From: DATGMS01 sp035303945
GTDB taxonomy: Bacteria; Bacteroidota; Bacteroidia; Cytophagales; Cyclobacteriaceae
Length of the DNA: 33,146 bases
Direction: 5' to 3'
NCBI GenBank assembly: GCA_035303945.1
Contig: DATGQZ010000070.1
Location: 1-33,146, forward strand
Below, piece by piece: positions 7,335 to 16,828 of this stretch. The notes below the pieces were generated by a model. The model ran no database searches. It was not told where the DNA came from and saw only the letters and a program-made list of their open reading frames with translations. A program made the translations under genes and the position numbers. The number at the start of each line of letters is the position of its first letter. Position 1 is the first letter of the stretch.

Positions 7335-8180
7335 ATGGATAACCGTAGAGGTTTTATCAAGAAAGGATTGCTCGGCATGGTGGCAGGATCAGCACTATCC
7401 GTACCCAAGGCTGCAGCCATGGTACAAGAAAAAGAGGAAAGCGAAGCAGCGTCTTTTAAATTAGGTATTGCAGGCTACAGCTTTGTGCACTTTGATCTGG
7501 AAAAGTCCTTGGAGATGATGGAAAAGGTAGATGTACACTATCTTTGCATTAAGGATTTTCACCTGCCTTACAATAGCACAGCTGAACAAATTTCAGCTTT
7601 CCATGCCCGACTTAAAGCATCTGGCGTCACCGGGTATGCAGTGGGTCCAATTTATACCAAAACCCGGCAAGAAATTGATAATGCCTTTGACTATGCCAAA
7701 AGAGTCGGCGTGAAAATGGTCGTAGGTATACCAAATCATGAAGATCTGGAGTATCTGGATCAAAAGGTAAAAGAATATGACATGCGCTATGCTATTCATA
7801 ACCATGGACCAGAAGATAAACTTTATCCCAATGCTACTTCCGTTATCGAGCGGATCAAAGACCTAGATTCAAGAATCGGTTTGTGCTTCGATATGGGGCA
7901 CAACATGCGGGATGGACATGACCCTATTGCGGATCTGAAGAAGTACTCCAAGAGAATCTTTGACATGCATTTGAAGAACGTTACTGCAGCAAAAGCGGAA
8001 GGCAAAACCTGTGAACTCGGGCGTGGCGTGATTGATATACCTGCCTTTGTAAAAATGTTGCGGAAAGTTAAGTATGCTGGAGTATGCAGTCTAGAATATG
8101 AAAAAGATATGAAGGAACCTTTAGCTGGGATTGCAGAATCGGTGGGTTACTTCAAAGGCGTGGTCGATGCGACCCGATGA
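7335..8180 (+). CDS. Tat-exported sugar isomerase/epimerase-like TIM-barrel protein
   Basis: A 281-residue protein of the xylose-isomerase-like TIM-barrel family (PF01261). The N-terminus has a twin-arginine motif (RRGF at 4-7) and a hydrophobic stretch, so export to the periplasm in folded form is likely. Probable metal-site residues are H155/H157 in AIHNHG, D186 and H189 in CFDMGH, H212 in DMHLKN and E254 in SLEYE. Members include isomerases, epimerases and enzymes acting on oxidised sugars; the substrate cannot be read here. It ends in a strong terminator and is not tightly linked to the gene before it. Confidence 0.83.
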   Translation: MDNRRGFIKKGLLGMVAGSALSVPKAAAMVQEKEESEAASFKLGIAGYSFVHFDLEKSLEMMEKVDVHYLCIKDFHLPYNSTAEQISAFHARLKASGVTGYAVGPIYTKTRQEIDNAFDYAKRVGVKMVVGIPNHEDLEYLDQKVKEYDMRYAIHNHGPEDKLYPNATSVIERIKDLDSRIGLCFDMGHNMRDGHDPIADLKKYSKRIFDMHLKNVTAAKAEGKTCELGRGVIDIPAFVKMLRKVKYAGVCSLEYEKDMKEPLAGIAESVGYFKGVVDATR

Positions 8181-8198
8181 CAATCGTTAAGTGTAAGG

Positions 8199-8230
8199 TC
8201 CCGCAGTTGTGTTCACTGCGGGATTTTTTT
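8199..8230 (+). terminator. Strong terminator after the TIM-barrel gene
   Basis: TCCCGCAGT, loop TGTGTTC, ACTGCGGGA: a perfect nine-pair stem followed by seven T residues on the plus strand. It overlaps the stop codon of the convergent symporter gene by two bases. On the minus strand it lacks a T tract. Confidence 0.85.
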
Positions 8231-9803
8231 ATTGACCCAAAAAGATATAGATTAATACGGTGATCAAGCATAAGGCTATTGACACCGGTTTGGCAAATTT
8301 CCATGGCGTCATGTCCAAATGAGCCTTGCTTGGCATTTCCTCTCGGTAAACTCTTGGGTATTTCAGAGACACAAAATACATTACCAACAAATTCAGGACG
8401 AACTCTATTCCCCAAATATGGATAAAATGGATGTTGATGTCCATCACATAGGTGGTGAGCAGGTAAAAAGATAAGCCTGTGACCATTCCCACCTTAGCTC
8501 CGGTGGCGGAGATTTGAGGGATAAATAAACCCGCTAACAGAATGGATGCAATAGGTATAAAGAAGATGCCGTTAAGTTGTTGCATCAGTTGATAAAGGCC
8601 TTCTGGTGCATTCCCCACTAAAGGGGCTATCATGATAGAAAGTACAGCCAGAACAATTGAGCATGCCTTTCCCACCCTCACCAGTTGCTTGTCAGTGGCC
8701 TGTTTGTGCATGATCTTCTTATATAAATCTAGGCTGAAAATAGTAGCTGCAGAATTCAAAACGCTGTTGAATGTACTAAGTATGGCGCCAAGGATTACTG
8801 CGGCAAAAAAGCCCACTAGACTCAATGGCATTACCTTTTTGACCAGTTCAGGATATATAAAATCCTGGTTGTCGTAAAACTGTTCCCCGAAATAGTAGAA
8901 GGCAACAATGCCTGGCACGACAATGATAAGTGGCACCAGAATCTTCATTATCCCTGCATACAGCAGCCCTTTTTGGGCTTCTGCCATATTCTTCGCTCCA
9001 AATACCCTTTGTATGATGGTTTGGTTCATCCCCCAAAAGTAAATTTGGTTGATCATCAAGCCGGTAAATAGTGTGCTGAAGGGCATAACGGAGTCTTCCG
9101 CCCCCATGACATTGAATTTTTCGGGAATCGCCTGATAAACTTTTGAAACCCCATGAAAAACATCCCCTGCACCGATTTCCCATAAGGCGAATGTAGGAAC
9201 TAACAGCCCTCCAATAATTAAGCCTATGGCATTAATGGAGTCAGAGTAAGCTACAGCCTTTAACCCGCCGAAGATGGCGTAAATCGATCCCACCACGCCA
9301 ATGACAATCACGGTTAACCATATGCCTTCCCCCTTGCTGATTCCCAATACCTCTGATACGTTGAAGATGCTCTCCATATTAATGGCACCGGTATACAGTA
9401 CGATGGGCAATAAGGTCACCACAAAGGAAACCATCAGCAATAAAGCCACGATGGTTTTCGTGAGGCTGTCGTATCTGTTTTGGATATATTCGGGAATGGT
9501 GGTAAGGCCCATGCGGAGATAGGTGGGCAGAAAATATAATGCAGCAATCACCAGGGCAATAGCGGAAGTGACTTCCCAAGCGATGATGATCATGCCATTT
9601 TTATAGGCGGAGCCGTTCATCCCTATAAGATGCTCTGTAGAAATATTGGTCATGATCATGGATCCGGCGATGATAATGCCGGTGAGGCTTCGTCCTCCCA
9701 AAAAATAGCCGTCTCGCGTGCTAAGCGGATCTTTGCGTAACTTGTACCAAGAAAGAAATGCTACTAATAAGGTGAATCCAACGAAGGTGATCAACGTAAG
9801 CAT
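8229..9803 (-). CDS. Sodium:solute symporter (SSS/SLC5 family)
   Basis: A 524-residue integral inner-membrane transporter with about 13-14 hydrophobic helices. Family features include the early segment DGYFLGGRSLTG (31-42), the GLTTIPEYIQNRY segment after the third helix, and the IYAIFGGLKAVAYSDS segment. These fit sugar/polyol-type SSS proteins such as the vSGLT group, which use the Na+ gradient. The substrate is not determined by sequence. It lies downstream of a myo-inositol oxygenase on the same strand, making inositol or glucuronate a reasonable guess, but a strong terminator separates the two, so it may have its own promoter in the 125-base gap. Confidence 0.9.
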   Translation of the reverse strand: MLTLITFVGFTLLVAFLSWYKLRKDPLSTRDGYFLGGRSLTGIIIAGSMIMTNISTEHLIGMNGSAYKNGMIIIAWEVTSAIALVIAALYFLPTYLRMGLTTIPEYIQNRYDSLTKTIVALLLMVSFVVTLLPIVLYTGAINMESIFNVSEVLGISKGEGIWLTVIVIGVVGSIYAIFGGLKAVAYSDSINAIGLIIGGLLVPTFALWEIGAGDVFHGVSKVYQAIPEKFNVMGAEDSVMPFSTLFTGLMINQIYFWGMNQTIIQRVFGAKNMAEAQKGLLYAGIMKILVPLIIVVPGIVAFYYFGEQFYDNQDFIYPELVKKVMPLSLVGFFAAVILGAILSTFNSVLNSAATIFSLDLYKKIMHKQATDKQLVRVGKACSIVLAVLSIMIAPLVGNAPEGLYQLMQQLNGIFFIPIASILLAGLFIPQISATGAKVGMVTGLSFYLLTTYVMDINIHFIHIWGIEFVLNLLVMYFVSLKYPRVYREEMPSKAHLDMTPWKFAKPVSIALCLITVLIYIFLGQ

Positions 9804-9883
9804 GAAAAGATTGATTTTTTGGGTTTATGAGGCAATATAAGGGAAGTTGGCTCAAAGATGGAGGCCAGCCGTAGAAAAATAGC

Positions 9884-9921
9884 AAAAAAAAGAAGCGGCC
9901 TATTGAGGGTAGGCCGCTTCT
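9884..9921 (-). terminator. Strong terminator after the myo-inositol oxygenase gene
   Basis: On the minus strand AGAAGCGGCCTA, loop of seven, TAGGCCGCTTCT makes a perfect 12-pair stem followed by eight T residues. It starts seven bases after the oxygenase stop codon. Confidence 0.9.
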
Positions 9922-9928
9922 GCAATAA

Positions 9929-10807
9929 TTAGAATTTTAAGGTAGGAGGCAAATACTTGGCGACGAGATCTTCGTAGTAGGGCCTTAATGCTTTGGCATC
10001 AGGCGGCACCGGGACTTTGGAATACAAATCGTAAGGATTGAACTTCTCGACCCATTTGAACATCTCCCGGTCATGGTCGTTCATCAAATGGTCATAGGCG
10101 TTTTCTCTGTGTTGAGGGTAGAATGAATGGTACCGAATCATATAGAGTGCTGGTTCGGGCAGGTAGTCCTTCATCATTTGGTACAGGTATTCATCATGCC
10201 CCCAAGACATCAACACATTGTCCAATCCACAATTGGGCTCGTAGATGCCATATTTGGTATTGAAGCGTTCATCGTAAGTGTCGGGATTGGCCTCAAAAAA
10301 CTCGCTATAAACAATCTTGTCTGAGTGTTTGCAGCCTACTGGAAAAGTATCACCTACTACTGCCCATTGAGGCTCACCAAACAGGCATAGAACCTTGCCC
10401 ATATCGTGCATAAAACCGGTGAGCACAAACCAATCAGGATGTCCATCTGCTCGAATGGCTTCAGAGGTTTGAAGCAAGTGCTGTAACTGATCCAAGCTGG
10501 TGTCGGGATCCGAATCATCCACTAAGGTGTTGAGAAAATCTACTGCATCCCAAAAGGACATTTCCCGCTTGTCGAATTTAAGAAAATCCTCCCGCTTCGC
10601 CTTTACGAAGTCATAGGTTTGATAGGTATGGTTGAGCCGATAAAACTCCCTTACGGTATCTACCCTTTCCGAATCCACATAATTGCGGTATTCTTCTTTG
10701 GACTTTCCGGCAGTTTTGGGTTCAGGGTAGCGGACGAGCAAATCATCCTCCCATTCTTCAATGTTGTTTAGAGGGGCTATTTCTTTTTCTGAGAAATTGG
10801 TCTTCAT
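9929..10807 (-). CDS. myo-Inositol oxygenase
   Basis: Non-haem di-iron oxygenase that converts myo-inositol and O2 to D-glucuronate. The 292-residue protein aligns by eye along almost its whole length with animal MIOX. All six iron ligands appear conserved: H110, H134-D135 (in FMHDMGKVL), H204 (SWGHDEY), H227 (RYHSFYP) and D260 (FNPYDLY). The FGEPQWAVVGDTFPVG segment (143-158) is nearly identical to that family. The ATG at 10807-10805 is chosen; a TTG four codons earlier also fits. Bacterial members are uncommon compared with the dehydrogenase (IolG) route. The gene is divergent from the susCD operon and upstream of a sodium symporter. Glucuronate-processing genes are not in the window. Confidence 0.95.
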   Translation of the reverse strand: MKTNFSEKEIAPLNNIEEWEDDLLVRYPEPKTAGKSKEEYRNYVDSERVDTVREFYRLNHTYQTYDFVKAKREDFLKFDKREMSFWDAVDFLNTLVDDSDPDTSLDQLQHLLQTSEAIRADGHPDWFVLTGFMHDMGKVLCLFGEPQWAVVGDTFPVGCKHSDKIVYSEFFEANPDTYDERFNTKYGIYEPNCGLDNVLMSWGHDEYLYQMMKDYLPEPALYMIRYHSFYPQHRENAYDHLMNDHDREMFKWVEKFNPYDLYSKVPVPPDAKALRPYYEDLVAKYLPPTLKF

Positions 10808-11316
10808 ATGATACTGCAATAAGTGTGGCTAAATTTAATCATTTTTTTGAAACAGAATAATGCTTCTTTTCGATTGGAAGCAAATATTTTGCTGTTCAAT
10901 ATCATAACGGAAATGATTATGGTCTGTTGTCATTTGTGTAAGGTGATCTGTTTTTTTGCCGCTCAGCCAAGGCTTTTCCCGACCTCGTTTTAATCGCCGA
11001 AAGTACTTGAACCTGCATTGTGAGCGCATCCCCGTTCTCTTAAGAATTTGTAAACTATCCTTAGAAAATTTTGAATTTTTTAATCCTAATCTTGAGATAG
11101 TTGTAAAAATAAATTAAGTTGTGTCTTTTAAAAAGCTATTTGAATAGTATACGTACAGGCTGTAGAACTGATGTTAAGGGTATGTTTCAAGTAGGGCGAT
11201 AAAGCAACAATTTTATAACCGTGCGCTAACAAATAGCTGAAGAAGTCCGACTAGCTTTGTCACGTTGAAAGAGCTAGCTATGTTTAACTTAATGTTCACG
11301 ACTTAACCCATTGTTT
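10808..11316. other. Intergenic control region between MIOX and susC
   Basis: About 500 bases with no convincing gene. It separates two divergent units and should hold both promoters. Toward susC there is a -7-like TAGCTTTG and an imperfect inverted repeat. Toward MIOX a TAAATTTA sequence near the start is one base from the -7 pattern. A 64-codon open frame on the minus strand (10835-11029) has no recognisable features. No regulator gene is present. Confidence 0.6.
11252..11259 (+). promoter_or_regulatory. Possible -7 box for the susC operon
   Basis: TAGCTTTG matches TAnnTTTG exactly, 57 bases before the susC ATG. No TTG element lies at the expected distance upstream, so activation by a regulator or an alternative sigma factor is possible. 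It sits at the left arm of an imperfect inverted repeat (11251-11277). Confidence 0.35.
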
Positions 11317-14300
11317 ATGAAAAGAAGACGACCCCCGGCCTTGTCTTTTAGCACCTTTCTGCTGTTGCTACTGATTGTTCTCAGCCGTGCTAGCTTAGCA
11401 GCAGTTCATGTTCATGACAGCACTTTACATCAGGATGTAGAGGTTACTGGACAAGTAACTGATGCGAGCGGAGAGGCAATACCAGGAGTTACGGTACTGG
11501 TCAAAGGTACTACAATAGGTACTGCTACAGATATCGATGGCCAATATGCCATTGCTGTACCCGAGGAAGCCGTTTTGGTATTTTCCTTTGTAGGTTATAT
11601 TTCCCAAGAGCTTGCCGTGGGCACGCGAAAGATTATCAACGTTACTTTGGAAGAAGATGTGTCGGCTTTGGATGAAATTGTAGTAGTAGGCTACGGCACC
11701 CAGCGAAAGGTAAATGTCACTGGCTCCATTTCCGTTGTTGACAATGAGTCGCTGCAAAATAGACCGCTCACCAATGCCACCCAAGCGCTTCAAGGGGTGC
11801 AGGGCCTATATGTCAACCAGGCCGGGGGACAACCCGGAGCTGATGATGCCACCATCAGGATAAGGGGCATAGGCTCAATTGGCGGTGCGGGAAAACTGTC
11901 ACCTTTGGTTTTGGTAGATGGCGTAGAATTTCCCTTGAGAGACGTCAATCCCAATGATATCGAAAGCATCAGTGTGCTAAAAGATGCCGCCTCTACAGCC
12001 ATTTATGGCTCCAGGGCTGCAAACGGCGTGATACTGATCACAACGAAGCTGGGGAAGGAGGAGCAATCAGTGATAAGCTATAGCGGATATATTGGAAGCC
12101 AACAGGCGACCTATCTGCCAGATCCGGTGGACAATTCTGCCGACTTTATGGAAGCTTACAACAGGGCGATGATCAATCAAGGTACTACTCCCATTTACTC
12201 TGATGAGCTTATCAACGAATTTCGCACCAACCCCACCAGCCAGTTATACCCTAATACCAATTGGATGGAGCTCATGTTTGGATCGGCACTGATCCATGAA
12301 CACAATTTAAGATTTTCCGGGGGCACCAGTAAAACGCGCTACAATGTGTCCACCGGCTTTCTGGACCAGGATGGCGTACTGAAAGGCATGACCGGCGCAA
12401 AGAAATATTCACTTAACGTACGTGTTAATTCGCAATTGACGGAGCGCCTCAACATGGAGGGGTCGGTGATAGCCACACGTTGGGATGTAGAGCATCCTGC
12501 TTCAGGTATTGGTACAGCTATGAACAGGATCATGAGAATGGTGCCTGTTCAGCCTGTGGGCAAACTTCCCAACGGCAACTGGCCAGACAGTTGGGTTATT
12601 ACGCCTGGGCAAAACGGTTTTCAAAATCCTTTGATTTGGGCAGAGGAAGCTTATAGAAACGAGAGAACCGACAGGATTATGGCCAATCTTTCTGCGAGTT
12701 ATCAGCTTGCAGAAGGCCTGCGCTACCAAATTCGTGGTTCGGTGAATTCAGGGGACTTTTTGAGGGAAGATTGGTATCCGGCAGTGATGGCCTATGATGT
12801 AAGAACGGGAGAGCCAAGCCGCCCTTGGTCCGCTACCTCTACCAAAACGCATCGCAATGAAAAAGAAGAAAGGCTCAATTTTACCCAAACCTTGACTTAC
12901 GACTTCTCCCTGGGAAGCGATCATACTTTGTTTGCACTCCTGGGCCATAGTTTAGAACAATTTACCACAAAGTATTTCCAGGCGAGTGTACAGGGCTTTC
13001 CCACTACCGATTTAGACGAATTAGACATCGGTACTGAAAATCCCCAAGTTGCCGGCACATCAACCAAGGATGTATTGATCTCCTACTTTGGAAGGGTACA
13101 ATATGGTTACAAAGATAAGTACCTCTTAGAGTTTAATAGCAGGTATGACGGTTCGTCCCGTTTTGCAAAAGGCAATAAATGGGGATTTTTTCCATCATTT
13201 TCCCTTGGGTGGCGCCTCTCCGAAGAAAACTTCCTAAGTGATGCCCGATGGCTCGATGAACTCAAGATAAGGGGTTCTTGGGGCCAAATTGGTAATCAGG
13301 AAATTGGACGGTTTCAGTATATCAATGCGGTAGAACTAGGATATGGATATCCCTTTGGAGGGGCCTACCAAGGAGGATCAGCAGTAGTGCAATTGAGGGA
13401 TCCCAGTTTGCAGTGGGAAGTCACCTCTATGACGAATGTGGGTGTGGACTTCGCGTTGCTGCAGGGAAAACTCAGTGGTGAGTTGGAATATTTTCATCGC
13501 AGAACTGAAGGAATTCTACGGCAAGTAGCCATTCCCTCCCAAGTAGGGGCCCTCGCCGGCCCGATACGAAACATCGCTGTAGTGGACAACTCAGGCTTTG
13601 AGTTAGGCCTCAACTACACCAATCAAATTGGCACTGACTTCAGCTACGAGATTGGCGGAAATTTTTCAAAGATCAAAAACGAAGTGGTAGATCTCAATGG
13701 GGAAGAAATTATTAGTGGGGGAAGAATCACCCGGGAGGGGGCACCGATTGACTCCTGGTATGTTCTGAAAACCGATGGGCTGTTTCAAAGCCAGGAAGAG
13801 GTGGATAATTATCCCACCATCACCAATAGGGTAGGTCCCGGAGATGTCAAATATGTTGACCTTAATGAAGATGGCGTCATAGATGGAGACGATCGCTATA
13901 TTGCAGGCAATACCTTCCCTGAGTTTACCTATGGATTTAACTTTACCCTGAGGTACAAGGGACTTTCGCTCTCCACCATTTGGCAAGGGGTAGGGAACAT
14001 TCATGTTCGCCCGAACAATAACCTTGCTTCGCCTTTTAACAATGGTGCTGGCTTAACCAAAGATTGGTTGACGGACTCTTGGACACCCGAAAATCCAAAC
14101 GCGCGATTGCCCCGCATTACCGCCCGAAACCAGTATACGGCGGAAAACTTCTCCGACTCTGACTTTTGGTTGGAGGATGCTTCTTATTTAAGACTAAAGA
14201 ACGTGCAGTTAGCCTATGATTTTAAGGGCGCATGGCTGGATAGAATCGGTGTGGATCAACTGAGATTGTTTGTAAATGCGCAGAACATACTCACCTTCAC

Positions 14301-14403
14301 CAATGTTCGTCTATTTGATCCGGAAAGGAATATTACAGCAACTAATATTGATCAATATCCTTCGGTAAAAACTACTACCGTCGGTGTCAACATCAACTTT
14401 TAA
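11317..14403 (+). CDS. SusC/RagA-type TonB-dependent outer-membrane transporter
   Basis: A 1028-residue outer-membrane import channel. In order: signal peptide (about 1-29), a carboxypeptidase-regulatory-like beta domain (about 42-112, VTGQVTDASGEAIPGVTV and FVGYISQE), a TonB-box-like DEIVVVGYGTQ (119-129), the plug with LVLVDGVEF and the SISVLKDAASTAIYGSRAANGVI block (about 218-240), then the beta barrel ending in aromatic F. There is no STN domain, so it does not signal directly to an anti-sigma factor. The ATG at 11317 is preferred to the in-frame TTG six bases earlier. The susD partner starts ten bases downstream. It should move a SusD-captured glycan or related ligand into the periplasm. 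Confidence 0.95.
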   Translation: MKRRRPPALSFSTFLLLLLIVLSRASLAAVHVHDSTLHQDVEVTGQVTDASGEAIPGVTVLVKGTTIGTATDIDGQYAIAVPEEAVLVFSFVGYISQELAVGTRKIINVTLEEDVSALDEIVVVGYGTQRKVNVTGSISVVDNESLQNRPLTNATQALQGVQGLYVNQAGGQPGADDATIRIRGIGSIGGAGKLSPLVLVDGVEFPLRDVNPNDIESISVLKDAASTAIYGSRAANGVILITTKLGKEEQSVISYSGYIGSQQATYLPDPVDNSADFMEAYNRAMINQGTTPIYSDELINEFRTNPTSQLYPNTNWMELMFGSALIHEHNLRFSGGTSKTRYNVSTGFLDQDGVLKGMTGAKKYSLNVRVNSQLTERLNMEGSVIATRWDVEHPASGIGTAMNRIMRMVPVQPVGKLPNGNWPDSWVITPGQNGFQNPLIWAEEAYRNERTDRIMANLSASYQLAEGLRYQIRGSVNSGDFLREDWYPAVMAYDVRTGEPSRPWSATSTKTHRNEKEERLNFTQTLTYDFSLGSDHTLFALLGHSLEQFTTKYFQASVQGFPTTDLDELDIGTENPQVAGTSTKDVLISYFGRVQYGYKDKYLLEFNSRYDGSSRFAKGNKWGFFPSFSLGWRLSEENFLSDARWLDELKIRGSWGQIGNQEIGRFQYINAVELGYGYPFGGAYQGGSAVVQLRDPSLQWEVTSMTNVGVDFALLQGKLSGELEYFHRRTEGILRQVAIPSQVGALAGPIRNIAVVDNSGFELGLNYTNQIGTDFSYEIGGNFSKIKNEVVDLNGEEIISGGRITREGAPIDSWYVLKTDGLFQSQEEVDNYPTITNRVGPGDVKYVDLNEDGVIDGDDRYIAGNTFPEFTYGFNFTLRYKGLSLSTIWQGVGNIHVRPNNNLASPFNNGAGLTKDWLTDSWTPENPNARLPRITARNQYTAENFSDSDFWLEDASYLRLKNVQLAYDFKGAWLDRIGVDQLRLFVNAQNILTFTNVRLFDPERNITATNIDQYPSVKTTTVGVNINF

Positions 14404-14413
14404 GTAGATCGTA

Positions 14414-15919
14414 ATGAACAAATCATATTACCTTGTGATCGTCCTGTTGGCCATCCTTCTTCCATCCTGCCACCATTTGTTGGAGACAGAACCAACGGAC
14501 TTCTATAGCCAAGAAACCTTTTGGCAGACCTCACAGCATGCAATAGAAGGATTAACTGCCAGTTATCAGGCATTGACGCATGATGAGCTTTATAATGCGC
14601 AGACACCCTTTATGTTTGAAGCCATGTCACCTAATGCCTTTAATTATGACAATCAACGCTTGGCAAACGACTTTGCCCGCGGCGTCCACTCCGCTACTTC
14701 CTTAGGGATGAACGCTGCCATGTGGCGAGGCTGTTATAGGGGAATCGGCCGGTGCAATATGGTTTTGGACAATGTTCCAGGTATAACCATGGATGAGGAT
14801 TTAAAAAGCCGGATCCTGGGTGAAGCAAAATTTCTTCGAGCCTTCTACTATCATCGCCTAAACGAGCTGTTTAACGGTGTGCCTTTAATTCTTTCCCAAC
14901 CAAACGCCCAAGAGCAGGCCAACCTTCCTAGAAATAGCCATGCAGAAGTGTTGGCGCAAATTTTAAAAGATCTTGATGAAGCGGCTTCGGTTTTACCTGT
15001 TTCATATCCCGCATCGGACGGAGGAAGGGCAACCAAAGGGGCAGCATTGGCTTTGAAGGCCCGGGTGTTGCTGCAACAGCAAAACCATGCGGAGGTAGTT
15101 GCTACAGCAGAGGAAATTTTTGCCCTAAATCAATACGCCTTGTTTCCGGATTATAATGGCTTGTTCAGAAAGGCAAACCAAGGTAATTCGGAGATCATTT
15201 TTGATATACGGTTTAAGGCACCTGAAGTCACGAACATCTACGATATCATTATGGCGCAATACAGCACCCAGGCACCGCTGCAGGATTTGGTCGATGCCTA
15301 TCAGATGGTGGATGGACAGTCTATTGAAGACAGTGAACTGTATAATCCTGATCAACCCTATGCGAGTCGTGATCCGCGATTCAGCCAATCTATCGTCTAT
15401 ATTGGTGCTCCTTGGAGAAATAGAACGGCTACGACGGTTGATCTGCACCAAACAGGTTATACTTTTAGAAAATTTACGGAATATAATGAAACCACTCCGG
15501 GAACATTGGTCAATTCTGATGTTAACTATGTGGAGATAAGGTATGCGGATGTGCTCTTGATGTACGCAGAGGCGCTCAACGAATTAGAAGGCCCTGTTGC
15601 TGGCGTGTATAATGCGATCAATGAAATCAGAAGTCGGCCTTCCGTTGAAATGCCTCCCCTGCCGCCAGGTCTCTCTCAGGAGGAGATGAGAACGGCGATC
15701 CGCTTGGAACGAAGAATTGAGCTCGCAGGAGAAGGATCTTATTTTTTTGACATCCGTCGATGGGGAACGATAGAGCAAGAAATGGTGGGAACTATCTACA
15801 ATTATCAAGGGAATATTATCCAAACCCGTAATTTCAATCCCGAGCGCGATTACTATTGGCCTATTCCTTATACGGAGATTGATTTAAATCCTAACTTAGA
15901 ACAAAATCCAAATTACTGA
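14414..15919 (+). CDS. SusD/RagB-type surface glycan-binding lipoprotein
   Basis: A 501-residue lipoprotein that forms the lid over its SusC partner and binds ligand at the cell surface. The signal ends in LLPSC (C19). The mature start LLETEPTDFYSQETFW is typical of the family's N-terminal domain, and the TPR-like helices follow (RILGEAKFLRAFYYHRL near 136-152). The C-terminal part contains DVNYVEIRYADVLLMYAEALNE and an IRLERRIELAGEGSYFFDIRRW segment, both standard. It is cotranscribed with susC. Ligand specificity is not readable. Confidence 0.95.
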   Translation: MNKSYYLVIVLLAILLPSCHHLLETEPTDFYSQETFWQTSQHAIEGLTASYQALTHDELYNAQTPFMFEAMSPNAFNYDNQRLANDFARGVHSATSLGMNAAMWRGCYRGIGRCNMVLDNVPGITMDEDLKSRILGEAKFLRAFYYHRLNELFNGVPLILSQPNAQEQANLPRNSHAEVLAQILKDLDEAASVLPVSYPASDGGRATKGAALALKARVLLQQQNHAEVVATAEEIFALNQYALFPDYNGLFRKANQGNSEIIFDIRFKAPEVTNIYDIIMAQYSTQAPLQDLVDAYQMVDGQSIEDSELYNPDQPYASRDPRFSQSIVYIGAPWRNRTATTVDLHQTGYTFRKFTEYNETTPGTLVNSDVNYVEIRYADVLLMYAEALNELEGPVAGVYNAINEIRSRPSVEMPPLPPGLSQEEMRTAIRLERRIELAGEGSYFFDIRRWGTIEQEMVGTIYNYQGNIIQTRNFNPERDYYWPIPYTEIDLNPNLEQNPNY

Positions 15920-15928
15920 CAGATATCC

Positions 15929-16813
15929 ATGCTTAAGTATCTCAACTGCCTTGTTTTGTTTTTCCTTTGCGTTTCTTATGCTTTTGCCCAGCAGGAGCAA
16001 TCTAAAATGTTTTTGGTCGGCGGAGACAGCAAGCTGCTGCTGGTAGACTACAACAAGTCTCAAGGATCACAACCCCACGTGTTATGGACCTGGGATGCCC
16101 ACGACGCGGCTGACCTTCCCGAACAATACAGAAACAGGAAGTTTAATTCCGTGGACGATAGCAAGGCCATTGCGAAAGGGGAAAAAATATTGGTTTCATC
16201 TTCATCGGGTGCAATAGCCGTGTTACGTACGCAGGATAGAAAGGTGTTATACTACGCCGATGTTCCCAATGCGCACTCGATAGAAATGCTTCCCGGCAAC
16301 CGATTGGTAGCCGCTGCCTCTACCCATAAATTGGGGAACAAGATTATGTTATTTGATCTAAGCGAACCGGATAAGTTGCTCTATACCGATAGCTTATACT
16401 CTGCCCACGGCCTTGTTTGGATAGAAGAGAAGGAAAGCTTATACGCCTTAGGTTATGATGTGCTGCGGGAATACAAGCTTGCTTCAAGTGATAGCTTGAT
16501 GAAGGTGAATGAATGGAAAATTCCTGGTGAAAGCGGCCATGACCTTTGGTTGGGCCCAGATCGGGAAAGTTTATTTATGACCGAACACAGTGGCACATGG
16601 GTTTTTGATCTCGCTAATGGTACCTTCAGCAAGAAGGAAGGGATGCCGGATGCCGAAAACATCAAAAGTGTCGGTCAGAATCAGGAAGGGCAATATATAT
16701 ATACCGAACCTGAAGAAAGCTGGTGGACCTTTCATGTAAGTTTCTCGCAGCCTGACCGGAAAATCGCTTTCCCAGATATCAAAGTCTATAAAGTCCGCTG
16801 GTTCAATCCATAG
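15929..16813 (+). CDS. Secreted propeller-like protein, possibly DUF6528
   Basis: A 294-residue exported protein with a clear signal peptide (hydrophobic residues 8-20, cleavage near AFA-QQ). The mature part looks like repeated beta-strand blades: KMFLVGGDSKLLLVDY, KILVSSSSGAIAVLR, NAHSIEMLPGNRLVAAAS, SAHGLVWIEEKESLYALGY, GHDLWLGPDRESLFMTEH and KSVGQNQEGQYIYTE, each about 40-50 residues. That fits a beta-propeller or similar fold, and I believe it belongs to DUF6528, though no search was run. No enzyme residues are recognised. Nine bases separate it from susD and 15 from the sulfatase, so it belongs to the uptake operon. It may bind ligand or be a lyase/hydrolase of unknown type. Confidence 0.7.
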   Translation: MLKYLNCLVLFFLCVSYAFAQQEQSKMFLVGGDSKLLLVDYNKSQGSQPHVLWTWDAHDAADLPEQYRNRKFNSVDDSKAIAKGEKILVSSSSGAIAVLRTQDRKVLYYADVPNAHSIEMLPGNRLVAAASTHKLGNKIMLFDLSEPDKLLYTDSLYSAHGLVWIEEKESLYALGYDVLREYKLASSDSLMKVNEWKIPGESGHDLWLGPDRESLFMTEHSGTWVFDLANGTFSKKEGMPDAENIKSVGQNQEGQYIYTEPEESWWTFHVSFSQPDRKIAFPDIKVYKVRWFNP

Positions 16814-16828
16814 TTTATACCATTTGGT

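Noticed and set aside
10835..11029. A 64-codon minus-strand open frame in the MIOX-susC gap
   Set aside because: No recognisable motif, signal or upstream signals; it lies in a region expected to be regulatory.
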